Assembly: GCA_002840905.1 (NCBI GenBank)
Contig: PHDD01000012.1
Coordinates: 1-64,000 of the forward strand
DNA from: Bacteroidetes bacterium HGW-Bacteroidetes-4
Lineage (GTDB): Bacteria > Bacteroidota > Bacteroidia > Bacteroidales > SZUA-534
Direction: 5' to 3'
Length of the DNA stretch: 64,000 nt
Shown here: positions 17,031 to 26,522 of the stretch, piece by piece
Layout of the letters: the number at the start of each line of letters is the position of its first letter
Position numbering within the stretch: the stretch's first letter is position 1
Position numbers and translations under genes: made by a program
Notes under the pieces: model-generated
Told to the model about the DNA's origin: nothing
The model's input: only the letters and a program-made list of their open reading frames with translations
The model's database searches: none

Positions 17031-19478
17031 GTGAGTAAATATATTGTTCTGTTGCTGTTTGTACTGATTTTTGGCAACAATCTGGCAGCACAAACCAGTT
17101 TGGTTTATGGAAAAGTAATTGATGAAAACGGTGCTCCCTTAGAATTAATAAATGTTACAATTAAAGGTGAGCCCCGGGGAACAGCTACCTTAACTGACGG
17201 AAGCTATCGGCTCGAGTTAAAGCCAAATATTCCCGTTACCTTGGTTTTTTCGAGCATCACTCACAAAAAAATGGAACATGAACTCATTTTAAAACTGGGC
17301 CAGAAACTGGAATTAAATGTAATGTTATTAGCTGAGACCGAAGAGTTGGTTCAGATTAATATTGAAGACAAACAGGTTAGGAAAAGCACCTTAACCCGGC
17401 TCGATCCGAAAATTATGAACGTAATTCCCGAAGCATCCGGAAATTTTGAAGCCATGATTAAAACCTTACCAGGCGTTTCTTCAAATAATGAGTTAAGTGC
17501 TCAGTATTCGGTGCGTGGTGGTAATTTTGATGAAAATCTGGTGTACGTTAATGGTGTGGAAATTTACCGGCCCTTTTTAATTCGATCCGGACAGCAGGAA
17601 GGACTGAGTTTTATCAATTCCGATATGGTTTCGTCGGTATTGTTTTCGTCGGGTGGTTTCGAAGCCAAATATGGCGATAAACTTTCGTCGGCACTCGATA
17701 TTCGTTACAAAAAACCTACGGAGTGGGGTGGAGCCGTTTCGGCAAGTTTACTGGGAGCTTCATTAATGCTTCAGGGAGATAATAAAAGTCATCGATTTAA
17801 GCACATTTCAGGATTGCGCTACAAAACCACAAAATATGTACTTAACTCGCTGGAAACAGAGGGAGATTACGAACCGCGTTTTATCGATTTTCAGACTTAT
17901 TTAAGTTTTGAATTAACTGAAAAAATGGAATTGGGTTTTTTGGCAAATTATGCGCAAAACAGCTACACTTTTAAACCTGAAGACCGAATTACCAGTTTTG
18001 GTACCATTAATCAGGCCATGCAATTAAAAATGTATTTCGACGGACAGGAAGTTGATAAATTCGATACGTATACCGGAGCCTTTACTTTTGATTACAACCA
18101 CAGCGAGCATCTGAAACTTAGCTTTGTTGCTTCGGCTTTTAATACGGTCGAAAGCGAAACCTTCGATATTCAATCGCAATACTGGATTAACCAGGTTGAT
18201 ACGGATTTAAGTTCGGAAACTTTGGGCGATAGCCTCGATAATCTGGGTTTTGGAACTTATCTGGAACATGCCCGCAATTTTTTAACAGCCCGTGTGCTAA
18301 GTGCCGAACATAAAGGACTTTATTCTACCCATCGGCATTTTTTGCAATGGGGAGTAAAGGTGCAGGAAGAGCACATAATTGATAACCTTAGGGAATGGAC
18401 ATTAAACGACTCGGCCGGTTATTCACTGCCTTATACCGATACCTCGGTCAATGTTTCGTTTTTTTTTCATGCTAAAAACAACATCCGCAGTAAGCGGGCA
18501 AATGCTTACCTGCAAAACACCTTCACTTTTGATTTAACCAAAGGTGAATTGAGTTTCACTGCCGGAATTAGAGGTTCGTATTGGGATTTTAACAAAGAAT
18601 TTTTATTAAGCCCCAGGGGGAGTTTGGCTTTTAAGCCCGATTGGGAAAGCGATATTGTATTTAAATTCTCAACCGGATATTATTACCAGCCCTCGTTTTA
18701 TAAGGAGATGCGTTCGCGAACCGGCGATTTAAATACTGATATTAAAGCACAAAAATCAATACATTTGGTTTTGGGAACCGATTATAATTTCATGGCCTGG
18801 AACCGTCCGTTTAAATTAATAACCGAAGTTTATTATAAAAAACTATCCGATTTAATTTCGTATTCCATCGACAATGTGCGCATTATTTATTCGGGCACAA
18901 ACGATGCTACCGGCTATGCTACCGGATTCGATGTTAAAGTGAATGGTGAGTTTGTAAAAGGTACCGACTCCTGGTTTAGTTTTTCACTGATGAAAACAGA
19001 AGAAGATATTATTGGCGATGTGCATACGTATACCGATGCCGAAGGAACTGTTATCACTGAATATCCCGGTTATATTCCCCGCCCTTCGGATCAGCGGGTG
19101 AACATTGGGGTGTTTTTTCAGGATTATTTTCCCGGAAATCCGGATTACAAAATGCACATGCAGATTAATTATGGAACGGGTTTGTCGTTTGGGCCACCCA
19201 ATGCACCAAGATATATGGCTACCGGACGAATGAAATCGTATCAGCGGGTCGATTTGGGTTTTTCAAAAATATTAAAAAATCCCGATAAACATTATCCTTC
19301 AGGACATTGGCTGCATCATGTTAAAGAAGCCTGGATAAGTGCCGAAGTTTTTAACCTGATGGACCGTAAGAATACCATTGGTCACGAATGGGTAGCCGAT
19401 TACAGTAATCGACAGTATGCGGTGGAGAACAGTTTAACCGGACGACGGCTTAACCTGAAGTTAAACATTCAGTTTTAG
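17031..19478 (+). CDS. TonB-dependent outer-membrane receptor with carboxypeptidase-like domain
   Basis: Protein of about 815 residues. The signal peptide (VLLLFVLIFGNNLAAQ) is followed by a carboxypeptidase-like regulatory domain (VYGKVIDENGAPLELINVTI, about 22-105), a plug (TLPGVSSNNELSAQYSVRGG, then ENLVYVNGVEIYRPF), and a 22-strand-type barrel ending in Phe (LKLNIQF). GTG at 17031 is chosen because it starts the signal peptide directly and follows the -7 box. There is no SusD partner or TonB box visible, so substrate could be a metal complex, cofactor or peptide. The BatA-domain gene follows after 53 bp with its own -7 box. Confidence 0.9.
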   Translation: MSKYIVLLLFVLIFGNNLAAQTSLVYGKVIDENGAPLELINVTIKGEPRGTATLTDGSYRLELKPNIPVTLVFSSITHKKMEHELILKLGQKLELNVMLLAETEELVQINIEDKQVRKSTLTRLDPKIMNVIPEASGNFEAMIKTLPGVSSNNELSAQYSVRGGNFDENLVYVNGVEIYRPFLIRSGQQEGLSFINSDMVSSVLFSSGGFEAKYGDKLSSALDIRYKKPTEWGGAVSASLLGASLMLQGDNKSHRFKHISGLRYKTTKYVLNSLETEGDYEPRFIDFQTYLSFELTEKMELGFLANYAQNSYTFKPEDRITSFGTINQAMQLKMYFDGQEVDKFDTYTGAFTFDYNHSEHLKLSFVASAFNTVESETFDIQSQYWINQVDTDLSSETLGDSLDNLGFGTYLEHARNFLTARVLSAEHKGLYSTHRHFLQWGVKVQEEHIIDNLREWTLNDSAGYSLPYTDTSVNVSFFFHAKNNIRSKRANAYLQNTFTFDLTKGELSFTAGIRGSYWDFNKEFLLSPRGSLAFKPDWESDIVFKFSTGYYYQPSFYKEMRSRTGDLNTDIKAQKSIHLVLGTDYNFMAWNRPFKLITEVYYKKLSDLISYSIDNVRIIYSGTNDATGYATGFDVKVNGEFVKGTDSWFSFSLMKTEEDIIGDVHTYTDAEGTVITEYPGYIPRPSDQRVNIGVFFQDYFPGNPDYKMHMQINYGTGLSFGPPNAPRYMATGRMKSYQRVDLGFSKILKNPDKHYPSGHWLHHVKEAWISAEVFNLMDRKNTIGHEWVADYSNRQYAVENSLTGRRLNLKLNIQF

Positions 19479-19501
19479 TCTTCTGCTACATTTTCTTTTT
19501 T

Positions 19502-19509
19502 TAACTTTG
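19502..19509 (+). promoter_or_regulatory. -7 box for the BatA-domain gene
   Basis: TAACTTTG fits TAnnTTTG, 22 nt before the ATG at 19532. No clear -33. Confidence 0.45.
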
Positions 19510-19531
19510 CAAGCCTTAAAGTTATTGAATT

Positions 19532-21571
19532 ATGCAGTTTTTGTATCCAAAGTTTTTGTGGGCTCTGTTAACCTTATTGGTACCCATTGCCATTCACTTA
19601 TTCAATTTTAAACGATACAAAACCGTATATTTTAGTAATGTAGCTTTTTTACAAACCCTGCATCACGAAACAAAAACGCAATCGGTAGTAAAAAAATTAG
19701 TGTTGCTGTTGCTTCGTCTTTTTATGTTGGCCGCCTTGGTGTTGTTATTTGCCCGGCCTTATATTCCAGCGCCTAATCAGGTAAATACCGAACAAAATCT
19801 TTGGGTAGCTTTGTATATCGATAATTCGTTCAGTATGGAGGCCGAAGGCCCTCAGGGCATTTTGCTTGAAGAGGCAAAAGTAAAAAGTCTTGAGATTATT
19901 GAATTATTTCCGCAGCAAACCCGGTTTTTATTAGTAACCAATAATTTTAATCCCTTGCATTTGCAATGGCTAAATAGCGGGCAGGTTGTCGATTTTATCT
20001 CCCAAATTGAAGCAACGCATTTGTTCCGAACCATAAATCAGGTTTATGAGCGGGTTCAGATGCTGATTCCCGGTAACGATTCTTTAACCCGGATAAACCT
20101 GTTTTTATTGAGCGATTTTCAGCAATCCCTTTTTGAAACACCTTTAACTGCACGGGAGAACATTCAAATTTTTGCCTTACCCTTTAAAAGCAATACCAGC
20201 AATAATTTATGTATCGATTCAGTTTGGTTTGCTACACCGGGACATTACAAGGGGAAGCAGGAGGAGTTGGTGGTGCTGATAAAAAACTTCAGTAAAGAAT
20301 CGTTCAGCGATATTCCCCTTCAACTTTACATTAACGACACATTAAAAAATACCCGGGCATTTACGGTTGAAGCCAATAGTGAGGTTCAGGTTAAGATAGC
20401 TTTTACCCAATGGCATGCCGGAGATAAAAAACTACGACTCGAAATTAGCGATTACCCCATAATTTTTGATAACTCTTTATTTTTTAATTATCGTATTTCC
20501 GATAAAAGTAAAATCTTAATCATCGATGGAAAACAGGCTCCCAATTATTTTAACGCCCTGTTTGCCGATGACGATAATTTTACAGCACAAACAGTAACAG
20601 AAGATCAGATTCCTTACAGTGATTTTTCAGCTTACCAATTAATTATATTAAACCAATTGGTTCAAATTCAGTCAGGTTTAAGCACTGAACTTAACCGTTT
20701 TGTAGCTGAAGGCGGACAAGTGGTTTTTGTACCAGATCGGGAGGGAAATATCGAAACGTATAATAATTTTCTTCAGCGCATTTCGGGAATCTCTTTAAAT
20801 GAGTGGCTTACACAGCAGGGAACTGTAAAAGTGGTCGATTTAAAGAATCCACTTTTTGATGCGGCATTTAAAACTTCGTTGAACGATGCCCGGTTGCCTG
20901 ATTATTCGGGTTATTTTCCCATGCAACTTTCTACCAAATCAATAGCTCAAAGCATTTGTACCAGTGAATCGGGTTACGATTTGCTTACCCGTGTATTGTT
21001 TGGACAAGGAATACTTTATGTGGCTTCTTTGCCTTTGAACAGCGAATTTACCGATTTTGGAAAACACCCACTTTTTGTTCCATTGTTTTATCAGCTTGCG
21101 TTGCAGAGCACGCATCAGTTAATAAACCTGAACTGGTTAAAACCTGAAGTAAGTTTAACACTTAAAAAAGCAAATTATGGAGGCGAACAATTAAGTTTAG
21201 AGCATCCGGAGCTAAATTTAAAATTAATTCCCCGGAGCATTGTTACCCGTAGCGCTATCCGGCTTTTTCCCGATGTTGAAAAATTGTTTGCCACAACATA
21301 TCAGCTATTCCGTGATGGGGAATTTGAAACCTATGCCTCATTTAATTTCGATCGAAAAGAATCGGAAATGAATTTTTTAGCATTAAATGAAATAGAAGAT
21401 TTTCTTCCTTCAGTTGGAAACTCAGAGAATATAGTATTACAGTCGCAAACAAAAAGCCTGAATCAGAAAATTGAAGCACAATGGAAAGGAACCGATTTAA
21501 GTAAGTATTTTCTGCTGTTTGTTTTCTTTTTATTGATTGGAGAAGTTATTCTGATTAGGTATTTGTATTAA
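19532..21571 (+). CDS. BatA-domain membrane protein
   Basis: Protein of 679 residues. The first 80 residues (FLYPKFLWALLTLLVPIAIH, then FNFKRYKTVYFSNVAFL and a second helix LLLRLFMLAALVLLFARPYI) are the BatA N-terminal domain. A von Willebrand-like segment follows with YIDNSFSME, a D-x-S-x-S metal-site motif near residues 93-100. A further membrane helix sits at the C-terminus (FLLFVFFLLIGEVILI). Family members are common in Bacteroidota; Bat proteins were linked to aerotolerance, but this standalone form has no proven role. Transcribed after the TonB receptor. Confidence 0.85.
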   Translation: MQFLYPKFLWALLTLLVPIAIHLFNFKRYKTVYFSNVAFLQTLHHETKTQSVVKKLVLLLLRLFMLAALVLLFARPYIPAPNQVNTEQNLWVALYIDNSFSMEAEGPQGILLEEAKVKSLEIIELFPQQTRFLLVTNNFNPLHLQWLNSGQVVDFISQIEATHLFRTINQVYERVQMLIPGNDSLTRINLFLLSDFQQSLFETPLTARENIQIFALPFKSNTSNNLCIDSVWFATPGHYKGKQEELVVLIKNFSKESFSDIPLQLYINDTLKNTRAFTVEANSEVQVKIAFTQWHAGDKKLRLEISDYPIIFDNSLFFNYRISDKSKILIIDGKQAPNYFNALFADDDNFTAQTVTEDQIPYSDFSAYQLIILNQLVQIQSGLSTELNRFVAEGGQVVFVPDREGNIETYNNFLQRISGISLNEWLTQQGTVKVVDLKNPLFDAAFKTSLNDARLPDYSGYFPMQLSTKSIAQSICTSESGYDLLTRVLFGQGILYVASLPLNSEFTDFGKHPLFVPLFYQLALQSTHQLINLNWLKPEVSLTLKKANYGGEQLSLEHPELNLKLIPRSIVTRSAIRLFPDVEKLFATTYQLFRDGEFETYASFNFDRKESEMNFLALNEIEDFLPSVGNSENIVLQSQTKSLNQKIEAQWKGTDLSKYFLLFVFFLLIGEVILIRYLY

Positions 21572-21596
21572 TACGTAAGCAAAATGAACAAATAAA

Positions 21597-21634
21597 AAAG
21601 CAGCCAGATAGCTAAAAATATCAGGCTGCTTTTG
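21597..21634. terminator. Bidirectional terminator, AGCAGCC/GGCTGCT hairpin
   Basis: AGCAGCC at 21599-21605 pairs with GGCTGCT at 21624-21630, with As before and Ts after. It separates the convergent BatA-domain and RDD genes. Confidence 0.75.
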
Positions 21635-21647
21635 GTTTATTTGCGGT

Positions 21648-22199
21648 TTATTCTTCGGCCGATATGCCTTCCAAATCTTTTCTCCAGTAAACAGCTGTTT
21701 TTGCTATCATATCGTGAAAAGCCAGCTTGCTTTCGCCCAATACAAAAAAGCAACCAATAAAAATTACAAAACCCAATACAGAGCCAACAGTGTTAAGGGT
21801 TGAGGCCATTAAAGCAATGGCAATTAATCCAATAATGGAACTGATGTTTTTAATGGCAAAGCGCAGCATTAGTTTTCCCTGGCTTGCCTGGGTTCCATCC
21901 TGGTTACCGATTTGTATGCCCAGTAAATATTTGGCAAGGGTATATCCGGTAAATCCTTCAACTAAGTTGTAAATAAAGCTAATTAAAACAGCTGTAATGG
22001 GTACAATTACTGAGAACAACCACAAATTGGGTTTTCCATCAAATACTTCCAGCTGCGCATCGGTAATTTTTGAAAAATCAACAAATTTTTCGAAAAAATC
22101 TCCTGAAATTGAGGCTACAATATAAGCCAGTCCAATAATAATTAATAAGTCAATTAAATAAGCGCCTAATCTGCGACCAAATCCAATTCTGTTTTCCAT
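21648..22199 (-). CDS. RDD family membrane protein
   Basis: Protein of 183 residues. The start GFGRRLGAYLIDLLIIIGLA is the RDD signature (Arg plus Asp in the first helix), followed by a second helix pair and GFTGYTLAKYLLGIQI, the conserved mid-loop. Four hydrophobic segments are visible. RDD proteins are proposed transporters, with Na+/H+ exchange shown for a few. It is a single gene, divergent from another membrane-protein gene at 22416. Confidence 0.85.
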   Translation of the reverse strand: MENRIGFGRRLGAYLIDLLIIIGLAYIVASISGDFFEKFVDFSKITDAQLEVFDGKPNLWLFSVIVPITAVLISFIYNLVEGFTGYTLAKYLLGIQIGNQDGTQASQGKLMLRFAIKNISSIIGLIAIALMASTLNTVGSVLGFVIFIGCFFVLGESKLAFHDMIAKTAVYWRKDLEGISAEE

Positions 22200-22281
22200 A
22201 ATGTTGTTTTTAAGTAGTTATAAATAGGGTTTTAATGATGATTTGACTTGCATTACAGTCAAAAGTTACATTTTTACCCAT

Positions 22282-22289
22282 CAAAGTTA
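22282..22289 (-). promoter_or_regulatory. -7 box for the RDD gene
   Basis: CAAAGTTA on plus, TAACTTTG on minus, fits TAnnTTTG. Leader of about 75 nt. Confidence 0.4.
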
Positions 22290-22415
22290 TATTAAAATAG
22301 TGGAATAAGGGATTACTTTTTAAATATTAATGTTCAATAATTTTTAGCGTTTTTGTTTTAATTCTGTTAAAAAAGCCCTAATTTGACCATTATTTTAAAT
22401 CAAAACTTTATTGCT

Positions 22416-23024
22416 ATGGAAAAAAAATTAGATGTAATGGAATTAGTAACCCAGGGGGTAACCATTGGGTTAAAGAATTTTTTATCGCTTTTAGGTGCTT
22501 TAATTCTTTACTTAATAACCATCTGGATTCCCTATCTTAACGTTGGAACTACCATTGCTATGGCATCGTTACCTATTGAACTAAGCAAAGGTAATATCAT
22601 GAATCCCACTTCAATTTTTGATGCCAAGTACCGGAAATTTATGGGTGACTTTTTTATCCTGCAAGGCTTGAAAACCATGGCCATGATTCCCGCAATCCTT
22701 TTCCTGGTAATTCCAGCCTATGTTCTGGGTATTTCGTGGAGTTTGTCGGTTTATCTTTTGCTCGATAAAGGCTTGAGCCCGATGCAGGCACTAACCGCAA
22801 GTAACCGCCACACTTATGGTAATAAATGGCGTATATTTTTTGGTTTATTGATTTTAGTTGTTTGTTTTATGATAGTATCAGCTTTACTAGGGCTGGTTAC
22901 TGAATTTTTATCGGTACTGGCTGCCCTGCTGTTTGTTCCGATAATTTTAGGTGCCTATGCTTATATCTACAGAACATTGGTACTTGAAGTGGGTGCAATT
23001 TCAGAAGCACCTGCCCAGGAATAA
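22416..23024 (+). CDS. Multi-pass membrane protein, function unknown
   Basis: Protein of 202 residues starting at the ATG at 22416. About five hydrophobic segments are visible: FLSLLGALILYLITIWI, then MIPAILFLVIPAYVLGI and IFFGLLILVVCFMIVSALL. The segment WSLSVYLLLDKGLSPMQALT, with ASNRHTYGNKWRIF after it, resembles the conserved loop of bacterial YciC/DUF975-like integral membrane proteins, but I cannot name the family with certainty. Divergent from the RDD gene and ended by its own terminator. Confidence 0.7.
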   Translation: MEKKLDVMELVTQGVTIGLKNFLSLLGALILYLITIWIPYLNVGTTIAMASLPIELSKGNIMNPTSIFDAKYRKFMGDFFILQGLKTMAMIPAILFLVIPAYVLGISWSLSVYLLLDKGLSPMQALTASNRHTYGNKWRIFFGLLILVVCFMIVSALLGLVTEFLSVLAALLFVPIILGAYAYIYRTLVLEVGAISEAPAQE

Positions 23025-23053
23025 TTTAATCAGAAAAACTTTTTAAGACCTAT

Positions 23054-23083
23054 AAAAAACCTGCTTTAACCGGCAGGTTTTTT
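23054..23083 (+). terminator. Intrinsic terminator after the membrane-protein gene
   Basis: CCTGC (23060-23064) pairs with GCAGG (23073-23077), extended by AAA/TTT pairs, followed by TTTTTTAT. Confidence 0.8.
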
Positions 23084-23285
23084 ATATATGAATTACCAAT
23101 ATGTTAAAAAACTTGTTTAGCAGATTAACTCATACTAATTGCATGTAAGTACATAAGCATAAATACATTAAATAATTAACCCGGTTTATACCGATTTTGA
23201 AGTAAAAAATTGAATAAATCAACCTGAATTAGTAATCTTGCAAAAGCAATAAATAATTTGTTAAACGGTTAAAAAAACAGATGAT

Positions 23286-24506
23286 ATGACAAAAATGACC
23301 GCACAAGAGTACATGGATCGGGAATCGAAATACGGAGCTCACAATTATCACCCACTTCCTGTGGTTCTCGATAAAGGCGAAGGAGTTTATGTATGGGATA
23401 CCGATGGAAAAAAATATTTCGACTTTTTATCGGCCTATTCGGCAGTAAATCAAGGGCACTGTCATCCAAAAATTATTGGAGCCATGATTGATCAGGCAAA
23501 AAAATTAACACTTACATCACGCGCGTTCTACAACAGTTCGTTGGGTGAGTTTGAGGAGTATGTAACCAAATATTTTGGATACGACAAAGTGTTGCCTATG
23601 AACACCGGAGCTGAAGCAGATGAGACAGCACTCAAACTTTGTCGCAAATGGGGATACATGAAAAAAGGTATTCCGGCCAATCAGGCAAAAATAATTTGTT
23701 GCAATGAAAATTTTCACGGACGTACTATAACCATTATTTCAATGAGTACCGATCCCGATGCTTATGAAGGATACGGACCATATACTCCCGGTTTTGTTAA
23801 AGTTCCTTACAACAATCTGGAGGCCCTGGAAAAAGAATTACAAGACCCTAACGTTGCCGGATTTTTGGTTGAACCTATTCAGGGCGAGGCCGGAGTTTTT
23901 GTACCTGACGAAGGTTACCTGAAAAAAGCTGCTGCACTATGCAAAAAATACAATGTATTGTTTATTGCCGATGAAGTGCAAACAGGAATTGCCCGTACCG
24001 GAAAATTACTGGCCGTTGATCACGAAGGTGTGCGTCCTGACATTGTGATTCTTGGAAAAGCCATTTCAGGTGGTGTGCTTCCGGTTTCATGTGTTTTGGC
24101 CGACGACGATATTATGCTTTGTATTAAGCCTGGCGAACATGGTTCAACTTATGGTGGAAACCCTATTGCTGCTAAAGTTGCTATTGCTGCCCTCGAAGTG
24201 GTTAAAGAGGAGAAACTGGCCGAAAACTCGGAACGTTTGGGAAAAATATTCCGCGATGAATTTAAATCCATTAATTCAGATATGATTGAATTGGTGCGTG
24301 GCAAAGGCCTGTTAAATGCGGTAGTTATTAAACCTAAAAATGGAAAAACGGCCTGGGATGTTTGCGTAGCAATGAAAGAAAATGGTGTGTTGGCAAAACC
24401 AACTCACGGTCACATCATCCGTTTTGCACCTCCGTTAACTATTACCGAAGCACAACTTCGCGAAGCGATAGGTTTGATTAAAGAGACGTTCAAACAATTT
24501 GAATAA
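23286..24506 (+). CDS. rocD: Ornithine aminotransferase
   Basis: Protein of 406 residues, a class-III PLP aminotransferase converting ornithine and 2-oxoglutarate to glutamate semialdehyde and glutamate. Visible are the N-terminal [20 protein letters not shown], the [14 protein letters not shown] segment, the PLP-phosphate region [30 protein letters not shown], the Asp motif [14 protein letters not shown], and the lysine in [15 protein letters not shown]. Single gene. It could connect arginine or ornithine degradation with glutamate and proline pools. Confidence 0.93.
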   Translation: MTKMTAQEYMDRESKYGAHNYHPLPVVLDKGEGVYVWDTDGKKYFDFLSAYSAVNQGHCHPKIIGAMIDQAKKLTLTSRAFYNSSLGEFEEYVTKYFGYDKVLPMNTGAEADETALKLCRKWGYMKKGIPANQAKIICCNENFHGRTITIISMSTDPDAYEGYGPYTPGFVKVPYNNLEALEKELQDPNVAGFLVEPIQGEAGVFVPDEGYLKKAAALCKKYNVLFIADEVQTGIARTGKLLAVDHEGVRPDIVILGKAISGGVLPVSCVLADDDIMLCIKPGEHGSTYGGNPIAAKVAIAALEVVKEEKLAENSERLGKIFRDEFKSINSDMIELVRGKGLLNAVVIKPKNGKTAWDVCVAMKENGVLAKPTHGHIIRFAPPLTITEAQLREAIGLIKETFKQFE

Positions 24507-24536
24507 GCTGTAATTACAATTCAGTTATAATGAAAG

Positions 24537-24571
24537 ATGGGGTGCTTAGGGAGTAGGCATCCCATTCTTTT
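24537..24571 (+). terminator. Intrinsic terminator of rocD
   Basis: ATGGGGTGC (24537-24545) pairs with GCATCCCAT (24557-24565), with one G-T wobble, and is followed by TCTTTTT. Confidence 0.75.
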
Positions 24572-24805
24572 TATTGCTTTGCGTCAGTTTTATTACTAAA
24601 ATCATTTTATTTAATTATTCGGCTGAATGAGCGTGTTTTTTATCGGTTTACAGCGTATTGAACTGAAGTTAACCTTAAAATGTTTCAACTTATATTAAAT
24701 GGTTCAATAAATATTAAATATATTTACACAAAAGATATATTTTTACATTGCTATTGGCTGGTTCGTATTACAACGGTTAAAGGCAATTAAAATAACCTAT
24801 ACAAA

Positions 24806-25342
24806 GTGAAAAACATGATTTACCAACGACTATTGAAGCAATTCTTATTGATTCTTTTTTTAAGTTTTCCAATACTTCTTGTTGCACAAACCAACGATTA
24901 TAAAGGCCGAAAATGCTTTGGTTATGAAAAAGACAGCTGTCCTAACAGCACCAATATATTTTATAAGGTTCATCAAAGTTCGAGAAGTGCTTTATTTGTG
25001 AAAGGACAAACTTCACAAACCCCTTTAACTATATACAATGGTCGCGATTATCGGATTTCTCTTTGTTGGGATCCCATTTTGGGTAGTCAGGTTTATTTTA
25101 AATTAATTGATGCGCAAACCGGAAATGTTTTGTACGATAATGCCACAAACGAATACGCCAGCGATTTTGAATTTACGGTAGCACAAACCCGCGACATAAT
25201 TCTTGAGATTAAGGTTCCGGGTAGTAGCGCCCTGATGGAAGCCAAAAGCAACGACGAAATTATTTTGGTGCAAAAAGACACCGATATGGGTTGTCTTGGT
25301 ATCCTTATTGAGCATATGATTACTCCGTCAAAAGGATTCTAG
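24806..25342 (+). CDS. Secreted hypothetical protein, paralogue 1
   Basis: Protein of 178 residues; the signal peptide FLLILFLSFPILLVAQ ends near residue 28, so it is exported. No family recognised. The mature part has a paired-Cys start (KCFGYEKDSCP), a region NGRDYRISLCWDPI, and an ending GCLGILIEHM. The next gene encodes the same pattern (CFEFYQTEC, KDYRILICAAPV, GCVGILIEEM), so the two are tandem duplicates. The four conserved cysteines suggest disulfides in a beta-sandwich, which is inference. GTG at 24806 or ATG at 24815 may start it. Confidence 0.7.
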   Translation: MKNMIYQRLLKQFLLILFLSFPILLVAQTNDYKGRKCFGYEKDSCPNSTNIFYKVHQSSRSALFVKGQTSQTPLTIYNGRDYRISLCWDPILGSQVYFKLIDAQTGNVLYDNATNEYASDFEFTVAQTRDIILEIKVPGSSALMEAKSNDEIILVQKDTDMGCLGILIEHMITPSKGF

Positions 25343-25349
25343 CTTGTCA

Positions 25350-25802
25350 ATGAAATACGTATTTTTTTCTGTTCTTTTAATTTTATTCATAAGTAATGGA
25401 GTTACTGCTCAGGATTGTTTTGAATTTTACCAGACGGAATGTGTTTCACCGCCCTCCAAATTTACCTATACCATAAATCCTGCGTCATGTAGTTTTAAGC
25501 TTAAGCCTGGCAATCAGGAGCTTATTTCATTTGTATTCGACGATGAAAAAGATTATCGTATTCTTATTTGTGCAGCACCGGTTTTTAATAATGTAATTCA
25601 ATTCGATATTTTTAATGAACACAACAATATGCTATACTCCAATAAGGATAATGACTTCTCATTGCAAGTGGAGTTTTCTTCAATGAAATCACAAGCTGTT
25701 AGTTTTGTGGTGACAGTACCGGATATGGAATATTTTTCAGATTCCTCGGGTTGTGTGGGCATCTTAATTGAAGAAATGAACTCAATTAAAATTGGTTTCT
25801 AA
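25350..25802 (+). CDS. Secreted hypothetical protein, paralogue 2
   Basis: Protein of 150 residues, signal peptide FFSVLLILFISNGVTAQ. It starts 7 bp after the stop of paralogue 1, so the two are cotranscribed. It shares with paralogue 1 the N-terminal cysteine pair, the DYRI core, and the C-terminal GILIEEM motif. Overall similarity is low apart from these, pointing to an old duplication. Function unknown. Confidence 0.7.
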   Translation: MKYVFFSVLLILFISNGVTAQDCFEFYQTECVSPPSKFTYTINPASCSFKLKPGNQELISFVFDDEKDYRILICAAPVFNNVIQFDIFNEHNNMLYSNKDNDFSLQVEFSSMKSQAVSFVVTVPDMEYFSDSSGCVGILIEEMNSIKIGF

Positions 25803-25810
25803 AACCGTTC

Positions 25811-26515
25811 TTACTCTACACGCTCGTTATAATATAAATCTACTTTTTTACCGAAACGTTTAAAATATTGCGTTCCATGTCCGTTTTTAATGCAATCAAT
25901 CAATTCCTGATTATCGGGTTCAAACAGCATCCCTGAAATAATTCCGTTGGGAATGAATTTAAAAAAATCGCGATGCAGAATAGATGAAGGGCCCGTAAAA
26001 GCTACTGTTGCGTCAGTATTTATGTTTGAAATAATCTGATTAAATGTATTGTTAGCCAAAGTAGTTGCACTCATGATTACCAGATCCGCTTTTTTAAGCC
26101 AGCAGGCTTGTTCTGCCATTGGGGTTAAAGCCTTATCATTTTTATTGTGATCGAAAACAATGGGTTTGATGCCCCATTCCTGATAACGTTTTAATAAAGG
26201 TTTAAAGTAACCAATCATTACAATTTGCTTAAAACTATACGCATTCAATTGTTCTACAAACGACGAAGTGGGTAAATGGCTGTAACGACGGTTTAACAAG
26301 GCATTTAAATAGCAGACATAGAGCAGGCGGTGCGTATTCTCATTGAGATTAAGGGCTGATGGAATGTTTACCGGCAAAACATCGATGGTATGCCCACATA
26401 CACCACAATAACCATCACTTAGTTCTGCTATTGCATATTTTTCACCAATAAAAAACTGATTTACTCTTTTTGATTCATAGCCGATAGTTTCTAAATAATA
26501 TGCAAGAGGATCCAT
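25811..26515 (-). CDS. DUF364/Rossmann-like putative heavy-metal chelation protein
   Basis: Protein of 234 residues. The C-terminal half (MSATTLANNTFNQII, then TVAFTGPSSILHRDFFKFIP, ending NGHGTQYFKRFGKKVDLYYN) matches the DUF364 Rossmann-like fold, where the loop after TGPS binds an unknown ligand. The N-terminal half (ELSDGYCGVCGHTIDVLP) resembles the DUF4213 partner domain. Proteins of this type occur near metal or cofactor genes in other phyla, but here it ends a four-gene operon behind a glycosyltransferase (7-bp gap). Role unknown. Confidence 0.75.
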   Translation of the reverse strand: MDPLAYYLETIGYESKRVNQFFIGEKYAIAELSDGYCGVCGHTIDVLPVNIPSALNLNENTHRLLYVCYLNALLNRRYSHLPTSSFVEQLNAYSFKQIVMIGYFKPLLKRYQEWGIKPIVFDHNKNDKALTPMAEQACWLKKADLVIMSATTLANNTFNQIISNINTDATVAFTGPSSILHRDFFKFIPNGIISGMLFEPDNQELIDCIKNGHGTQYFKRFGKKVDLYYNERVE

Positions 26516-26522
26516 GGGTTAA

